DNA of 64,000 nt from an uncultured Lachnospiraceae bacterium (GCA_905235745.1 CAJOMN010000001.1:1-64000), one strand, 5' to 3'. Numbered from the stretch's first letter, positions 9,557 to 17,973 are shown. Notes: generated by a model not told the origin, from the sequence alone. Translations and numbers: made by a program.

Positions 9557-11311
9557 TTACTCTACATCCTGAAGGGCATCAAAATCTTCCTCGCCGGTCC
9601 TGATCTTGACAACCTTCTCAACAGGATATACAAATATCTTGCCGTCTCCGATATGTCCTGTGTACAGGGCTTTCTTTGCGGCTTCGATAACCGACTCTAC
9701 AGGAATCTTGCTGACGACGATCTCGACTTTGAGCTTCGGCAGAAGTGTTGCATCGACCTCGACTCCACGGTATTTCTCGCCGGCACCTTTCTGTATTCCG
9801 CATCCCATTACGTTGGTGACCGTCATACCGGTGACACCGAGATCGTTCATGGCTTTTCTGAGCGCATCATATCGCGACATCCTTGCGATGATGACCACCT
9901 TGTTGATACCCGTATCGGAATATGCTTTGACAACCGGAACGGCCGCGTCCTTAGCTGCCTTGCTGGCTGTCTCATATTCGTTCGAACCGAGGCTTGTATT
10001 CTCGTTCTCGCTCATTGTCATTGTGTTGGATACATCCATGATCGCAAAGCCCGAGTATGCGCTCGTAAGACCATGCTCCATCCTGTCGAGACCTACGATC
10101 TCCTCTTCTTCCGATACCCTCAGTCCGTTGAACTTTTTGATGAGCGTATATGTAATGATAATGGTTACAACAGTCCAGGCGATCGTTACAAGCATTCCGC
10201 CAAGCTGCTTACCTAACTGAGATACTCCTCCGCCGTATAAGAGTCCTTTTTCGATCCCGGCAACCGCAAATCCGGGCGCCGTATCGGTTGCGAACAGACC
10301 TACAGCGATCGTTCCCCATATACCGTTGAACATATGAACCGCAACGGCACCTACCGGATCGTCAACATGAATGACGTTATCACAGAACCATACTCCGAAT
10401 ACTACGAGAAGTCCCGCAACAAGACCAATGATCGCGGATCCGGTACAATCAGTTACATCGCATGGTGCGGTGATCGCTACAAGCCCCGCGAGCGACGCGT
10501 TCAGACACATTGAAACATCAGGCTTACCGTACTTGATCCATGTAAAGATCATGCATGTAACGGTTGCTACAGCCGGTGCAACTGTTGTTGTTAAGAATAC
10601 CGAGCCGAGCGTCGGAACATCGGTCGCGGCCGCGCCGTTGAATCCGTACCAGCCAAGCCACAGAATGAATACACCGAGTGCCGCAACGACAAGGTTGTGT
10701 CCGGGAAATGCATTGACCTTAACTACTTTGCCGGCTTTGTCCTTTTCAAATTTACCGATACGGGGACCCAGCATCCATGCGCCGATAAGTGCGCATATAC
10801 CTCCTACCATATGGATGCAGTTTGATCCGGCGTAATCATGAAATCCCCACTGTGCGAGAAAGCCGCCGCCCCATGTCCAGTGCGCTTCTATCGGATATAT
10901 AACTGCGGAGATCACTGCCGAATATATACAGTATGATGAGAACTTCGTCCTCTCTGCCATCGAGCCCGACACGATCGTTGCAGTAGTTGCGCAGAACACA
11001 AGGTTGAATACGAACGCCGAATAATCAAAGCTCCCGTAATTTGTCAGAACATCAAACGAGAACTTTCCGGCAAATCCTCCGATCATGTTCTCGCCGAGCA
11101 TAAGTGATGCTCCGCATATGAACCACATGACCGTCCCGATACAGAAGTCCATCAGGTTCTTCATAATGATGTTTCCGGAGTTCTTGGCTCTCGTAAATCC
11201 GGCCTCACACATTGCAAAGCCTGCCTGCATCCAGAACACAAGCGCCGCGCCTATCAGAAACCAGACGCCGTATACTTCGCTGTTAATAGCTTCCAGAATT
11301 TCTTTCGTCAT
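9557..11311 (-). CDS. amt: Ammonium transporter fused to a PII (GlnB) domain
   Basis: A 584-residue fusion. Residues 1 to about 400 are an Amt/Rh channel with about eleven membrane segments (motifs FWMQAGFAMCEAGF, GGICALIGAW, VHMFNGIWG). After a linker, residues about 469-584 form a complete PII domain, including a T-loop region (GCGIQKGAGEKYRG) and the C-terminal TGHIGDGKIFV and RTGEED motifs. PII normally plugs the Amt pore according to 2-oxoglutarate and ATP/ADP levels; here regulator and channel are one chain. The tyrosine uridylylated in enteric PII (RGAEYMVD) is replaced (RGVEVDAT), so this form of control is not expected. I moved the start six codons in, to the ATG at 11309-11311 preceded by GAGGAG. 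Its leader contains an intrinsic terminator. Confidence 0.93.
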   Translation of the reverse strand: MTKEILEAINSEVYGVWFLIGAALVFWMQAGFAMCEAGFTRAKNSGNIIMKNLMDFCIGTVMWFICGASLMLGENMIGGFAGKFSFDVLTNYGSFDYSAFVFNLVFCATTATIVSGSMAERTKFSSYCIYSAVISAVIYPIEAHWTWGGGFLAQWGFHDYAGSNCIHMVGGICALIGAWMLGPRIGKFEKDKAGKVVKVNAFPGHNLVVAALGVFILWLGWYGFNGAAATDVPTLGSVFLTTTVAPAVATVTCMIFTWIKYGKPDVSMCLNASLAGLVAITAPCDVTDCTGSAIIGLVAGLLVVFGVWFCDNVIHVDDPVGAVAVHMFNGIWGTIAVGLFATDTAPGFAVAGIEKGLLYGGGVSQLGKQLGGMLVTIAWTVVTIIITYTLIKKFNGLRVSEEEEIVGLDRMEHGLTSAYSGFAIMDVSNTMTMSENENTSLGSNEYETASKAAKDAAVPVVKAYSDTGINKVVIIARMSRYDALRKAMNDLGVTGMTVTNVMGCGIQKGAGEKYRGVEVDATLLPKLKVEIVVSKIPVESVIEAAKKALYTGHIGDGKIFVYPVEKVVKIRTGEEDFDALQDVE

Positions 11312-11330
11312 AATGATCACACTCCTCATA

Positions 11331-11370
11331 AAATTAAAAACAGGGGCATTTCACCTGAGTGAAACGCCCC
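11331..11370 (-). terminator. Intrinsic terminator in front of amt (possible attenuator)
   Basis: The stem GGGGC.TTTCAC pairs with GTGAAA.GCCCC (11343-11370, one A/C mismatch, loop CTGA). On the minus strand it is followed by TGTTTTTAATTTT. The hairpin ends only about 30 bases before the amt start, leaving no space for a separate promoter, so amt transcripts coming from glnN must read through it. It may simply reduce expression after glnN or be a controlled attenuator. Confidence 0.75.
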
Positions 11371-11385
11371 ATTGCGTTACATGTT

Positions 11386-11420
11386 GGCAGGAGGAACCCA
11401 CGAAGTGGGAGGACCCTGCC
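11386..11420. repeat. Dispersed hairpin repeat, type B
   Basis: An imperfect palindrome with outer arms GGCAGG/CCTGCC and a core stem CCCAC-GAA-GTGGG with a three-base loop. A close relative lies at 42016-42045 in the opposite orientation. It is intergenic, between glnN and amt. Confidence 0.7.
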
Positions 11421-11425
11421 TACAC

Positions 11426-11527
11426 GGCGAGCCCCCATCCGACGCAGTCGGATTCATATGGGCGAGCCTCCTTATTACTCTACAGGCGAGCCCTCATCCG
11501 ACGTAGTCGGATTCAAATGGGCGAGCC
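11426..11527. repeat. Two tandem type A hairpin repeats
   Basis: Two 43-base units (11426-11468 and 11485-11527; period 59) each begin and end with the direct octamer GGCGAGCC. Each encloses a hairpin with core ATCCGAC-GCA-GTCGGAT or ATCCGAC-GTA-GTCGGAT. The loop bases differ while the stem is kept, which points to selection for or spreading of the structure. A related unit lies at 41969-42008. Confidence 0.75.
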
Positions 11528-11530
11528 TCC

Positions 11531-13630
11531 TTATACATAAAATAATATCTCCTCATACGTCGGATACGGCAGATACCCTTCGGGGATCAGCGGCTCCGCT
11601 TCGTCCGCATACTTCCTGACCTCATTCATGTCGGCAATCACCACATCATGATAGAACTTTGCCTGGTCAAGATCTGCCTTCATCGACTCGGCCTTGTCAA
11701 CATCTTCGGCAAGCTTTACGGTTTCACTGATCGTCTTCTCATAATAGCCGGTCAGTTTCTCTATAAGCTCTTTCTGAACTCCGGCCGCGCCTTTGATCCC
11801 GAGCTGCTGTTTGGACAGTGCGGACTGTGTAAGATCATCGATATATCTCATCAGTGCCGGTGCAAACTGCTTCTGTATCATATCCTTGAGCGTGAGAGCC
11901 TCGATATGGATCGTCTTCGTATAATTTTCTATTCTGATCTCATATCTGGATTCAAGCTCTGTTTCCGTATATACACCGTGCTTTATGAACATCTTCCTGT
12001 TCTTGTCGGCTATAAGCGCAGGCATTGCATCGGGTGTCGACTTGAGGTTGTACAGGCCTCTCTTCTGTGCCTCCTCGACCCATTCGTCGGTATATCCGTT
12101 TCCGTTGAATATGACCCTCTTATGCTTGATTATCGTATCCTTGACCAGTTTATGGACTGCTTCATCCATACCGGCTTCACTGACATCCTTCAGTTCATCA
12201 TAGAACAGGCTCAGGGATTCTGCTACAGCGGTATTCAGCATTATGTTGGGTCCTGCGATCGATACGGAAGATCCAAGCGACCTGAACTCGAATTTGTTGC
12301 CGGTAAAAGCAAACGGCGATGTCCTGTTCCTGTCCGTGGAATCCTTCATAAAGTGCGGCAGTACCTTTGCGCCGGTCTCCATCCGGACGTGTTCGGCCTT
12401 GCCGAAATACTCATCATTTTCTATCGCCTCTATCACACCCGTAAGCTCGTCTCCGAGGAACATCGATATGATCGCCGGAGGTGCTTCGTTGGCACCGAGC
12501 CTGTGATCGTTCCCCGCGCTTGCGACCGAGAGGCGGAGCAGGTCTGCGTAATCATCGACCGCCTGTATGACCGCTGCGAGAAATACAAGAAATACCGTGT
12601 TCTCCTGAGGAGTCTTGCCGGGATTGAGCAGGTTCTCTCCCGTATTGGTCGTAAGAGACCAGTTATTATGCTTACCCGATCCGTTAATACCGGCAAACGG
12701 TTTCTCATGCAGCAGACATGCAAAGTTATGTCTCTTGGCAACCCTCTTCATGATCTCCATTGTCAACTGGTTGTGGTCGACCGCAATGTTTGTCGTATCG
12801 AAGATCGGAGCAAGTTCATGCTGGCACGGTGCAACCTCGTTATGCTTCGTCTTGACCGGAATACCGAGCTTCCACAGCTCCTGATCAAGCTCATGCATAT
12901 AGGCGGCTACTCTTGTGCGAAGATTACCGAAGTAGTGATCGTCCATCTCCTGGCCCTTGGGTGCCGGCGCCCCGAGAAGTGTTCTCCCGGTAAAGATCAG
13001 ATCCTTCCTCTTCTTGTAATCTTCAAGATCGATAAGGAAGTATTCCTGTTCGGGACCGACGGTCGTGAACACGTTGGTAACTTCCGTCTTGCCAAGAAGC
13101 TGCAGTACTTTTACTGCCTCCCGGCTGATCGCATCCATCGAACGAAGAAGAGGTGTCTTCTTGTCAAGCGCTTCTCCGCTGTATGAGCAGAACGCTGTCG
13201 GAATATAGAGTGTTCCGTCCTTGATGAATGCCGGGCTGGTGGGATCCCATGCGGTATAGCCTCTCGCCTCAAACGTTGCCCTGATACCTCCCGACGGGAA
13301 GCTTGATGCATCCGGCTCGCCCTTGACAAGCTCCTTGCCGGAGAAATCCATTATCACCTCTCCCTTATCGGACGGGCATATAAAGCTGTCATGCTTCTCT
13401 GCCGTGTAACCAGTCATCGGCTGGAACCAATGGGTGTAATGCGTGGCTCCCATCTCCACTGCCCATTCCTTCATTGCAACTGCAACAGCATTTGCAACGT
13501 CAAGCTCTAAGTGCGTATTATTATCAATAGTCTTCCTCAGAGCTTTGTACATGTCTTTCGGAAGCTTTTCTCTCATGATCTTATCAGTAAAAACATAACT
13601 TCCGAAAAGTTCAGGGATTGATTGTTCCAT
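11531..13630 (-). CDS. glnN: Glutamine synthetase, type III
   Basis: The 699-residue protein is much longer than GSI (about 440-470) and has the GSIII pattern, including the N-terminal block ELFGSYVFTDKIMREKLPK, the glutamate-binding region GPEQEYFLID, and the nucleotide/ammonia segment GINGSGKHNNWSL. It makes glutamine from glutamate, ammonia and ATP, feeding the glutamine users encoded downstream. The start ATG has GAGGAGG nine bases upstream. A strong sigma-A promoter and a terminator-like hairpin lie in its leader. The downstream gap to amt is filled by hairpin repeats. No GSI gene is seen in this window. Confidence 0.95.
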   Translation of the reverse strand: MEQSIPELFGSYVFTDKIMREKLPKDMYKALRKTIDNNTHLELDVANAVAVAMKEWAVEMGATHYTHWFQPMTGYTAEKHDSFICPSDKGEVIMDFSGKELVKGEPDASSFPSGGIRATFEARGYTAWDPTSPAFIKDGTLYIPTAFCSYSGEALDKKTPLLRSMDAISREAVKVLQLLGKTEVTNVFTTVGPEQEYFLIDLEDYKKRKDLIFTGRTLLGAPAPKGQEMDDHYFGNLRTRVAAYMHELDQELWKLGIPVKTKHNEVAPCQHELAPIFDTTNIAVDHNQLTMEIMKRVAKRHNFACLLHEKPFAGINGSGKHNNWSLTTNTGENLLNPGKTPQENTVFLVFLAAVIQAVDDYADLLRLSVASAGNDHRLGANEAPPAIISMFLGDELTGVIEAIENDEYFGKAEHVRMETGAKVLPHFMKDSTDRNRTSPFAFTGNKFEFRSLGSSVSIAGPNIMLNTAVAESLSLFYDELKDVSEAGMDEAVHKLVKDTIIKHKRVIFNGNGYTDEWVEEAQKRGLYNLKSTPDAMPALIADKNRKMFIKHGVYTETELESRYEIRIENYTKTIHIEALTLKDMIQKQFAPALMRYIDDLTQSALSKQQLGIKGAAGVQKELIEKLTGYYEKTISETVKLAEDVDKAESMKADLDQAKFYHDVVIADMNEVRKYADEAEPLIPEGYLPYPTYEEILFYV

Positions 13631-13683
13631 AATTCATATCCTCCTCTTGTTACTTCGGCCCGGCAGGCCCTGCCGTTTGCACA

Positions 13684-13722
13684 AAGAAAAAGGCGCCTCG
13701 GACATGCGTCCTAAGCGCCTTT
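13684..13722 (-). terminator. Terminator-like hairpin in the glnN leader
   Basis: AAAGGCGC (13689-13696) pairs with GCGCCTTT (13715-13722), extended by GGAC/GTCC around a four-base loop, giving a stem of about 15 bp with one mismatch. On the minus strand it runs into TTTTTCTTTG. It starts only about 11 bases after the predicted glnN start point. A second hairpin (CGGCAG-GCC-CTGCCG, 13661-13675) follows before the ribosome site. This suggests transcription attenuation, but I see no classical two-hairpin ANTAR motif. Confidence 0.65.
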
Positions 13723-13739
13723 GCTCTTTACGGTTAGAT

Positions 13740-13768
13740 AATATATACCTGAATTTATGATTTGTCAA
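13740..13768 (-). promoter_or_regulatory. Sigma-A promoter of glnN
   Basis: On the minus strand a perfect -35 TTGACA (13763-13768) is followed by a 17-base spacer and -10 TATATT (13740-13745). The start point is predicted near 13733. It is the clearest promoter of the nitrogen block. Confidence 0.8.
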
Positions 13769-13796
13769 TACATTTTTTTTACCTCTCAATGTCTCT

Positions 13797-13830
13797 TTGA
13801 CACAAGCCTCTTTTTCGTATAACATATAAT
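13797..13830 (+). promoter_or_regulatory. Promoter of azlCD
   Basis: TTGACA at 13797-13802 is followed after 17 bases by TAACAT (13820-13825), which overlaps a perfect TATAAT at 13825-13830 (spacing 22). Either -10 puts transcription start within a few bases of the azlC start codon, so the mRNA would have almost no leader. The region is shared with the divergent glnN promoter. Confidence 0.5.
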
Positions 13831-13833
13831 CTT

Positions 13834-14589
13834 GTGAAAGAGATGACTTTATCAACCGATTACTCGTTAAAGCTTGAAAGCAACCGTTCCGAGTTCGTAA
13901 AGGGTATGCGCGACGGCATCCCGATAGGACTCGGTTATTTTGCGGTAGCATTTTCTCTCGGTATCACGGCAAAAGCAATAGGTCTGACCCCGATAACATG
14001 CATGGTAACCAGCGTACTCTGTCATGCCTCGGCGGGAGAATATGCCGTATATTCAATGATCGGCGCGAATGCCGCATATATAGAAATGGCAATAATGATA
14101 TTCATCGCAAATGCGAGGTATCTGCTCATGAGCTGTGCGATGAGCCAGCGCATGCATCCTTCGCTGTCATTCGGCCACCGGCTGGTTATGGGATTCGGTA
14201 TCACCGACGAACTGTTCGGTATATCGATCGCAAGAGCCGGTTATCTTAACCCGAACTATATGTACGGCGGGATGGCGATATCGATCCCTCTGTGGGCTCT
14301 CGGTTCCGCAACAGGCTGCTTTTCCGGAGGTGTCCTTCCGCCGAGGCTCGTAAGCGCCCTGTCGGTCGCGCTCTTCGGGATGTTCATTGCGATTATAGTC
14401 CCGCCCGTCAGGAACGACCGTCTGATAGGCGGGATCATAGCGGTATGTTTTGCGGCAAGCTTCGCTCTTTCAAAGCTGTCCGTATTTGACATGATATCCG
14501 GAGGGACCAAGACGATAATACTCACGATTGTGATCTCTGCTGCCGCAGCGTTATTGTTCCCCCGAAGCGGCGAGGTGCAGGACGTATGA
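13834..14589 (+). CDS. azlC: AzlC family branched-chain amino acid exporter, large subunit
   Basis: A 251-residue hydrophobic protein with the AzlC signature near its start (GIPIGLGYFAVAFSLGI) and several membrane helices. With AzlD it forms an exporter of branched-chain amino acids and analogues in known members. The reading frame can start at GTG 13834 or ATG 13843; neither has a clear ribosome site, and the promoter lies immediately upstream. It overlaps azlD by four bases (ATGA), so translation is coupled. It is one of the few plus-strand genes and diverges from glnN. Confidence 0.88.
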   Translation: MKEMTLSTDYSLKLESNRSEFVKGMRDGIPIGLGYFAVAFSLGITAKAIGLTPITCMVTSVLCHASAGEYAVYSMIGANAAYIEMAIMIFIANARYLLMSCAMSQRMHPSLSFGHRLVMGFGITDELFGISIARAGYLNPNYMYGGMAISIPLWALGSATGCFSGGVLPPRLVSALSVALFGMFIAIIVPPVRNDRLIGGIIAVCFAASFALSKLSVFDMISGGTKTIILTIVISAAAALLFPRSGEVQDV

Positions 14590-14891
14590 CACACAGCATA
14601 TTTCTCTACATACTCATAGCCGCTGTTGTAAGCCTTCTGATAAGGGCGCTTCCGACGACCCTGCTGCGCAGGCAGATCACTAACAGGTTCATCCGTTCAT
14701 TCCTGTATTACGTTCCCTACGTTACGCTCTCGGTCATGACTTTTCCCGCAATAACGGAAGCCACCAAAGATCCGGTGGCGGGCTATGCCGCGCTCATCGT
14801 CGGGATCCTGGTGGCCTGGTTTCGAAAGAATCTGTTCGAGACAGCCGTCATGTGCTGCCTTACAGTATTTATCCTTGAATATTTCCTGTGA
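14586..14891 (+). CDS. azlD: AzlD family transporter, small subunit
   Basis: A 101-residue, four-helix membrane protein with the family pattern LIRALPTTLLRRQ and TFPAITEATKD. It partners AzlC in branched-chain amino acid export. The start overlaps the azlC stop as ATGA. The 3' end overlaps the end of the convergent psd gene by 23 bases, so the two coding regions are tail to tail with no terminator between them. Confidence 0.87.
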   Translation: MTHSIFLYILIAAVVSLLIRALPTTLLRRQITNRFIRSFLYYVPYVTLSVMTFPAITEATKDPVAGYAALIVGILVAWFRKNLFETAVMCCLTVFILEYFL

Positions 14892-15699
14892 TACTTCTTT
14901 TCCTGCCGATACACTCTCCCATGACAACACCGGTCTCGCGCCCCTGCGCTGATGCCGCAAGTATCCTGTCGTCGATAACTACCCTGTCCTTTTCGACAAG
15001 CAGTATGATGGTCGAGCCTCCGTACAGGAAGCACCCCTTTTCCTCTCCGCGTCTTGTTACATGCCGTCCGTGATAGTTACGGATCTTGCCGACAAGCATT
15101 GCACCGACCTCCACCTGTGTTACATGCCCGAAGTTTTCCGTCTTCATAACGGTATACTCGCGGCTGTTTTCGGTAAACACGGGAATGTCCCGCAGCGCTA
15201 CGGGCTGTACGGTGTGCAGCCTTCCGGGTATGAAACGGTTGACACCCTTGACGCCGTTGTCAATGTACGAATAACGGTGATAATTGTCAACGCACAGCCT
15301 GAACACGAGGCAGTATCCGCCCTCGTAGTGCGAGGCGATCTTTTTCGAATGCAGAAGTGAAGCAACCGAATACCGGGACTGTTTTACCGGAATAACAGTA
15401 CCGTCCTTGATCTCATATGCCGTAAGCAATCCGTCGCACGGCGACACGAACGATGCCGGATCCGCATCAAACGGACGCAGATATGGTTTGATGCGCCTTG
15501 CAAAGCAGTCGTTAAAGCATTTAAAATCATCGGAATAGTATTCGGACAGGTCAATAGCGTTAGAACGTACAAACGGTCTGATCAGTATGACCGATGCACG
15601 GGAATCAAGAAACGTTCCGCATATCTTTGATATTACGGGAGCAGTCAGTACCTTCAGAAGTATTCTTCCTGTAATCGTGTTATACAGCCGTTCAAGCAT
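14869..15699 (-). CDS. psd: Phosphatidylserine decarboxylase proenzyme
   Basis: The 276-residue proenzyme converts phosphatidylserine to phosphatidylethanolamine at the membrane. The self-cleavage motif is YGGST, with the cut expected between Gly228 and Ser229, which leaves a pyruvoyl group on a 48-residue alpha chain. SPCDG near residue 88 is another family motif. It starts six bases after pssA ends, so both steps of phosphatidylethanolamine synthesis are in one operon. Its last 23 bases overlap azlD on the other strand. Confidence 0.94.
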   Translation of the reverse strand: MLERLYNTITGRILLKVLTAPVISKICGTFLDSRASVILIRPFVRSNAIDLSEYYSDDFKCFNDCFARRIKPYLRPFDADPASFVSPCDGLLTAYEIKDGTVIPVKQSRYSVASLLHSKKIASHYEGGYCLVFRLCVDNYHRYSYIDNGVKGVNRFIPGRLHTVQPVALRDIPVFTENSREYTVMKTENFGHVTQVEVGAMLVGKIRNYHGRHVTRRGEEKGCFLYGGSTIILLVEKDRVVIDDRILAASAQGRETGVVMGECIGRKRSITGNIQG

Positions 15700-15705
15700 G
15701 GTATC

Positions 15706-16401
15706 TTACCTGGCTCCGGCTCTCAGAACCAGCATTACTATGAACTCGACAGCTCCTATGCCGCATAGTATGGCCACACCCTTTATGCCGGGTTTTCTGA
15801 CTTCTATCTTCGATACGAACAGATATCCGACAAGAAGCATGACGCCGTAATATACAACAGTCAGATCACGCGGGGTCATGAACTGTAAGAGCATTACAAA
15901 GGGGAATATGAGAGCCGCGCTCGTAACCGGAAGCCCGGTATATATTTTTCTCTTACCGCCCTCTTCCTGCTGGCGCTTTTCCTCCATAACATTGAAATAT
16001 GCAAGCCTTATCATTGCCATCAGGACATACAGCATCATGACAAGCATGGTAATGATCGGGACTAATACATCGAGCCGGTTACCGGTATGCAGTCTGGGGA
16101 GCATGCTGAATTCAGGGTTCTGCCATATCATTGCTTCACCGATTATCGCAGGCAGAACGCCGAATGCGACCAGATCGGAAAGTGAATCTATCTGTATCCC
16201 GAACTTGATCTCTTCTTCCGTCCTGTTCTTCTTGTGCCGGGCAACCTCTCCGTCAAAAGCATCACACAATCCGCAGAACAGCAGAAAAAATGTCCCGATG
16301 AACGGATGCCCCTGACCTATAAGGGTTACCGTAATGCCGAGTCCCGCAGACACAAGGGACAGGTATGTCAGAACAACAGTATAATTATAATAACCAAGCA
16401 T
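15706..16401 (-). CDS. pssA: CDP-diacylglycerol-serine O-phosphatidyltransferase
   Basis: This 231-residue membrane enzyme of the CDP-alcohol phosphatidyltransferase family shows the catalytic signature DxxDGxxAR (D47, D50, G51, A54, R55), continued by GxxxDxxxD (G68, D72, D76). It makes phosphatidylserine from CDP-diacylglycerol and serine, the substrate for the adjacent Psd. A GAGG ribosome site precedes ATG 16401. The 52-base gap to the gene upstream holds the motif TATAGTGAACGG, which also occurs before two other genes of this window. Confidence 0.93.
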   Translation of the reverse strand: MLGYYNYTVVLTYLSLVSAGLGITVTLIGQGHPFIGTFFLLFCGLCDAFDGEVARHKKNRTEEEIKFGIQIDSLSDLVAFGVLPAIIGEAMIWQNPEFSMLPRLHTGNRLDVLVPIITMLVMMLYVLMAMIRLAYFNVMEEKRQQEEGGKRKIYTGLPVTSAALIFPFVMLLQFMTPRDLTVVYYGVMLLVGYLFVSKIEVRKPGIKGVAILCGIGAVEFIVMLVLRAGAR

Positions 16402-16439
16402 CAGTAATCATCCTCGCTTATTTGCCTTTTGGTTCAATA

Positions 16440-16451
16440 TATAGTGAACGG
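16440..16451. promoter_or_regulatory. TATAGTGAACGG motif upstream of pssA
   Basis: The 12-mer TATAGTGAACGG at 16440-16451 is identical to one arm of the 13-bp palindrome at 37390-37420 and matches sites at 47144-47213 (consensus TAYAGYRAACG). It is a candidate half-site for a DNA-binding regulator. Confidence 0.35.
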
Positions 16452-16453
16452 GT

Positions 16454-17479
16454 TTATTTATTTCGTTTACGATAGTAACCGGCCGCGACTGTAATGCCGC
16501 AGATGACCACGCACAGATAGAATGATACTCCGCGGCTGGCAAGTTCAAGACTTATCGCATCTTCTTCGGGCATCAGGTTCTTCATGCCGTCAACGAGCAG
16601 GTAATCTATAACCCCCATCGCTCCGGGGATCGGAATGCATGATGAGCCTATAACGGAATATACATGCGTTGCCCATACGTTGGTCGCTGTCCGGACAGCT
16701 CCTCCTCCCGCGATATACAGAAAAGCCGATACGCATATCTGCAATGTCCTTTGAAGAAGATTTAACAGGAAACATTTTACTAGCATACCCCTGTTCCCGT
16801 CAATCATTTCGGAACATTCCCTGTAATCGTTCATGATCCTGTCGATCTTGTTCTCAAAACGTTTCGTACTTCTGATCAGTTTGATCCTGCCCATTATCCT
16901 CAGTAAGAACATGGCTAAGGCGTGCAGCCAGTCCTCATGTTTGATAAGGAGAATAATGAAGGTCATCAGTATGGCCAGTATCAGGTATCCGATTATTATA
17001 AGCGCCTTGGACAGCGGCGTGAAATTAACAAACAAAGACGGCTTGATAAGCACGGCGATTATTCCAATCGTCATTATCGACGCCGTGTACATCACAAGAT
17101 TAAGAAGCAGTGCAACCGCCGTTGCCGCTGCCGGGATCCCGTCATACATCATAAAGAAGGCGCTGGCGGGCTGACCTCCCGATGCCGACGGAGTGACGGC
17201 CGAAAAATATATATCGGCAGCGGAATACACTATCCCTCTGCTGATGCCTCTTTTGTAACCGAACGATCCGAGTACGCTTAATAAAGCTATCCCTTCAAGC
17301 AGAATATATGAAAGGGTGCACAACACTGCCATTACTATCCACACCGGATTCGCGTTCTCAAAGAATGCCCTGAAATCGGCAAATGAATAATTCCTCGTCT
17401 GCCGCAGAACCATCCAGATCGAAAGCGCCGCCAGTACAATCGCAACGACAGACCAGATTTCATTTTTCTTCCTGTTCAT
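16454..17479 (-). CDS. Lysylphosphatidylglycerol synthase/flippase-like membrane protein (UPF0104)
   Basis: A 341-residue protein with about eight membrane helices, resembling the YbhN/AglD/MprF-flippase family: SASGGQPASAFFMM near residue 100 and IPGAMGVIDYLL near the C-terminus. Family members are linked to lipid or glycolipid transfer across membranes, but the substrate here is unknown. The start is placed at ATG 17479 (MNRKKNE), which has GGGGAG upstream and overlaps the prepilin peptidase stop as ATGA. Its position just before pssA-psd fits a lipid role, which is inference. Confidence 0.8.
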   Translation of the reverse strand: MNRKKNEIWSVVAIVLAALSIWMVLRQTRNYSFADFRAFFENANPVWIVMAVLCTLSYILLEGIALLSVLGSFGYKRGISRGIVYSAADIYFSAVTPSASGGQPASAFFMMYDGIPAAATAVALLLNLVMYTASIMTIGIIAVLIKPSLFVNFTPLSKALIIIGYLILAILMTFIILLIKHEDWLHALAMFLLRIMGRIKLIRSTKRFENKIDRIMNDYRECSEMIDGNRGMLVKCFLLNLLQRTLQICVSAFLYIAGGGAVRTATNVWATHVYSVIGSSCIPIPGAMGVIDYLLVDGMKNLMPEEDAISLELASRGVSFYLCVVICGITVAAGYYRKRNK

Positions 17480-17973
17480 ATCCTGTCTCCCCACAAGCTT
17501 GCAATCAATATGCCTGCTGCAAGATACGGACCAAAAGCAAACTCATGACCCTGACCTTTAACCTTCATCCCGACAAGCTGTATTATAAGTGCTGCCACAC
17601 AGCCTATGGCAAAAGCAACAAAGCAGTTCTTCCATCCGAGGAAGAGTCCCGCGGCTGCCATAAGCTTGATATCCCCGCCGCCTATTCCGCGGCCTTTCGT
17701 CACTATATACACTATCAGCAGCAACCCCGATACCGATACAGCCCCGATCAGATGCGCCGCAACAGTTACCGGCGCCTGACCGAGAAGGCTCCGCTGTGTT
17801 ATCCCCCGAAGCTCCAAAGCGTCAACTGCCGTAACCGCGGCTCCAAGGACCGCTATGAACACGTTAAGTCCCTGCGGGATCCTGTATGTGCGCCAGTCCG
17901 TAACGGCCGTCATTATGAGGGCAGCCGCCAGAAGCACGGTAAGAATGCTTTTACAATCTATCGATCGAATCAT
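17476..17973 (-). CDS. Prepilin peptidase (A24 family), short form
   Basis: A 165-residue polytopic aspartic peptidase that would cut the leader of type IV pilin-like proteins. The two catalytic aspartates are visible: D26 in TDWRTYRIP and D101 in GGGDIKLMAAAG; FAFGPYLAAG near the C-terminus is also typical. It lacks the N-terminal zinc/methylation domain of PilD, so it is of the short TadV/CpaA size class. It overlaps the upstream gspF-like gene by 23 bases and the next gene by four. No prepilin is encoded in the window. Confidence 0.85.
   Translation of the reverse strand: MIRSIDCKSILTVLLAAALIMTAVTDWRTYRIPQGLNVFIAVLGAAVTAVDALELRGITQRSLLGQAPVTVAAHLIGAVSVSGLLLIVYIVTKGRGIGGGDIKLMAAAGLFLGWKNCFVAFAIGCVAALIIQLVGMKVKGQGHEFAFGPYLAAGILIASLWGDRI

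Noticed and set aside
11648-13186. Long plus-strand open frame (512 codons) opposite glnN
   Set aside because: It is antisense to a clear glnN gene, has no recognisable domain, and its composition is that expected of the complementary strand.
13661-13733. ANTAR-type dual hairpin in the glnN leader
   Set aside because: The hairpins have four- and three-base loops, not the two six-base loops expected, and there is too little room before the terminator.
13634-13951. 105-codon minus-strand frame across the glnN promoter region
   Set aside because: It runs through the azlC start, both promoters and the leader hairpins; no ribosome site or domain.
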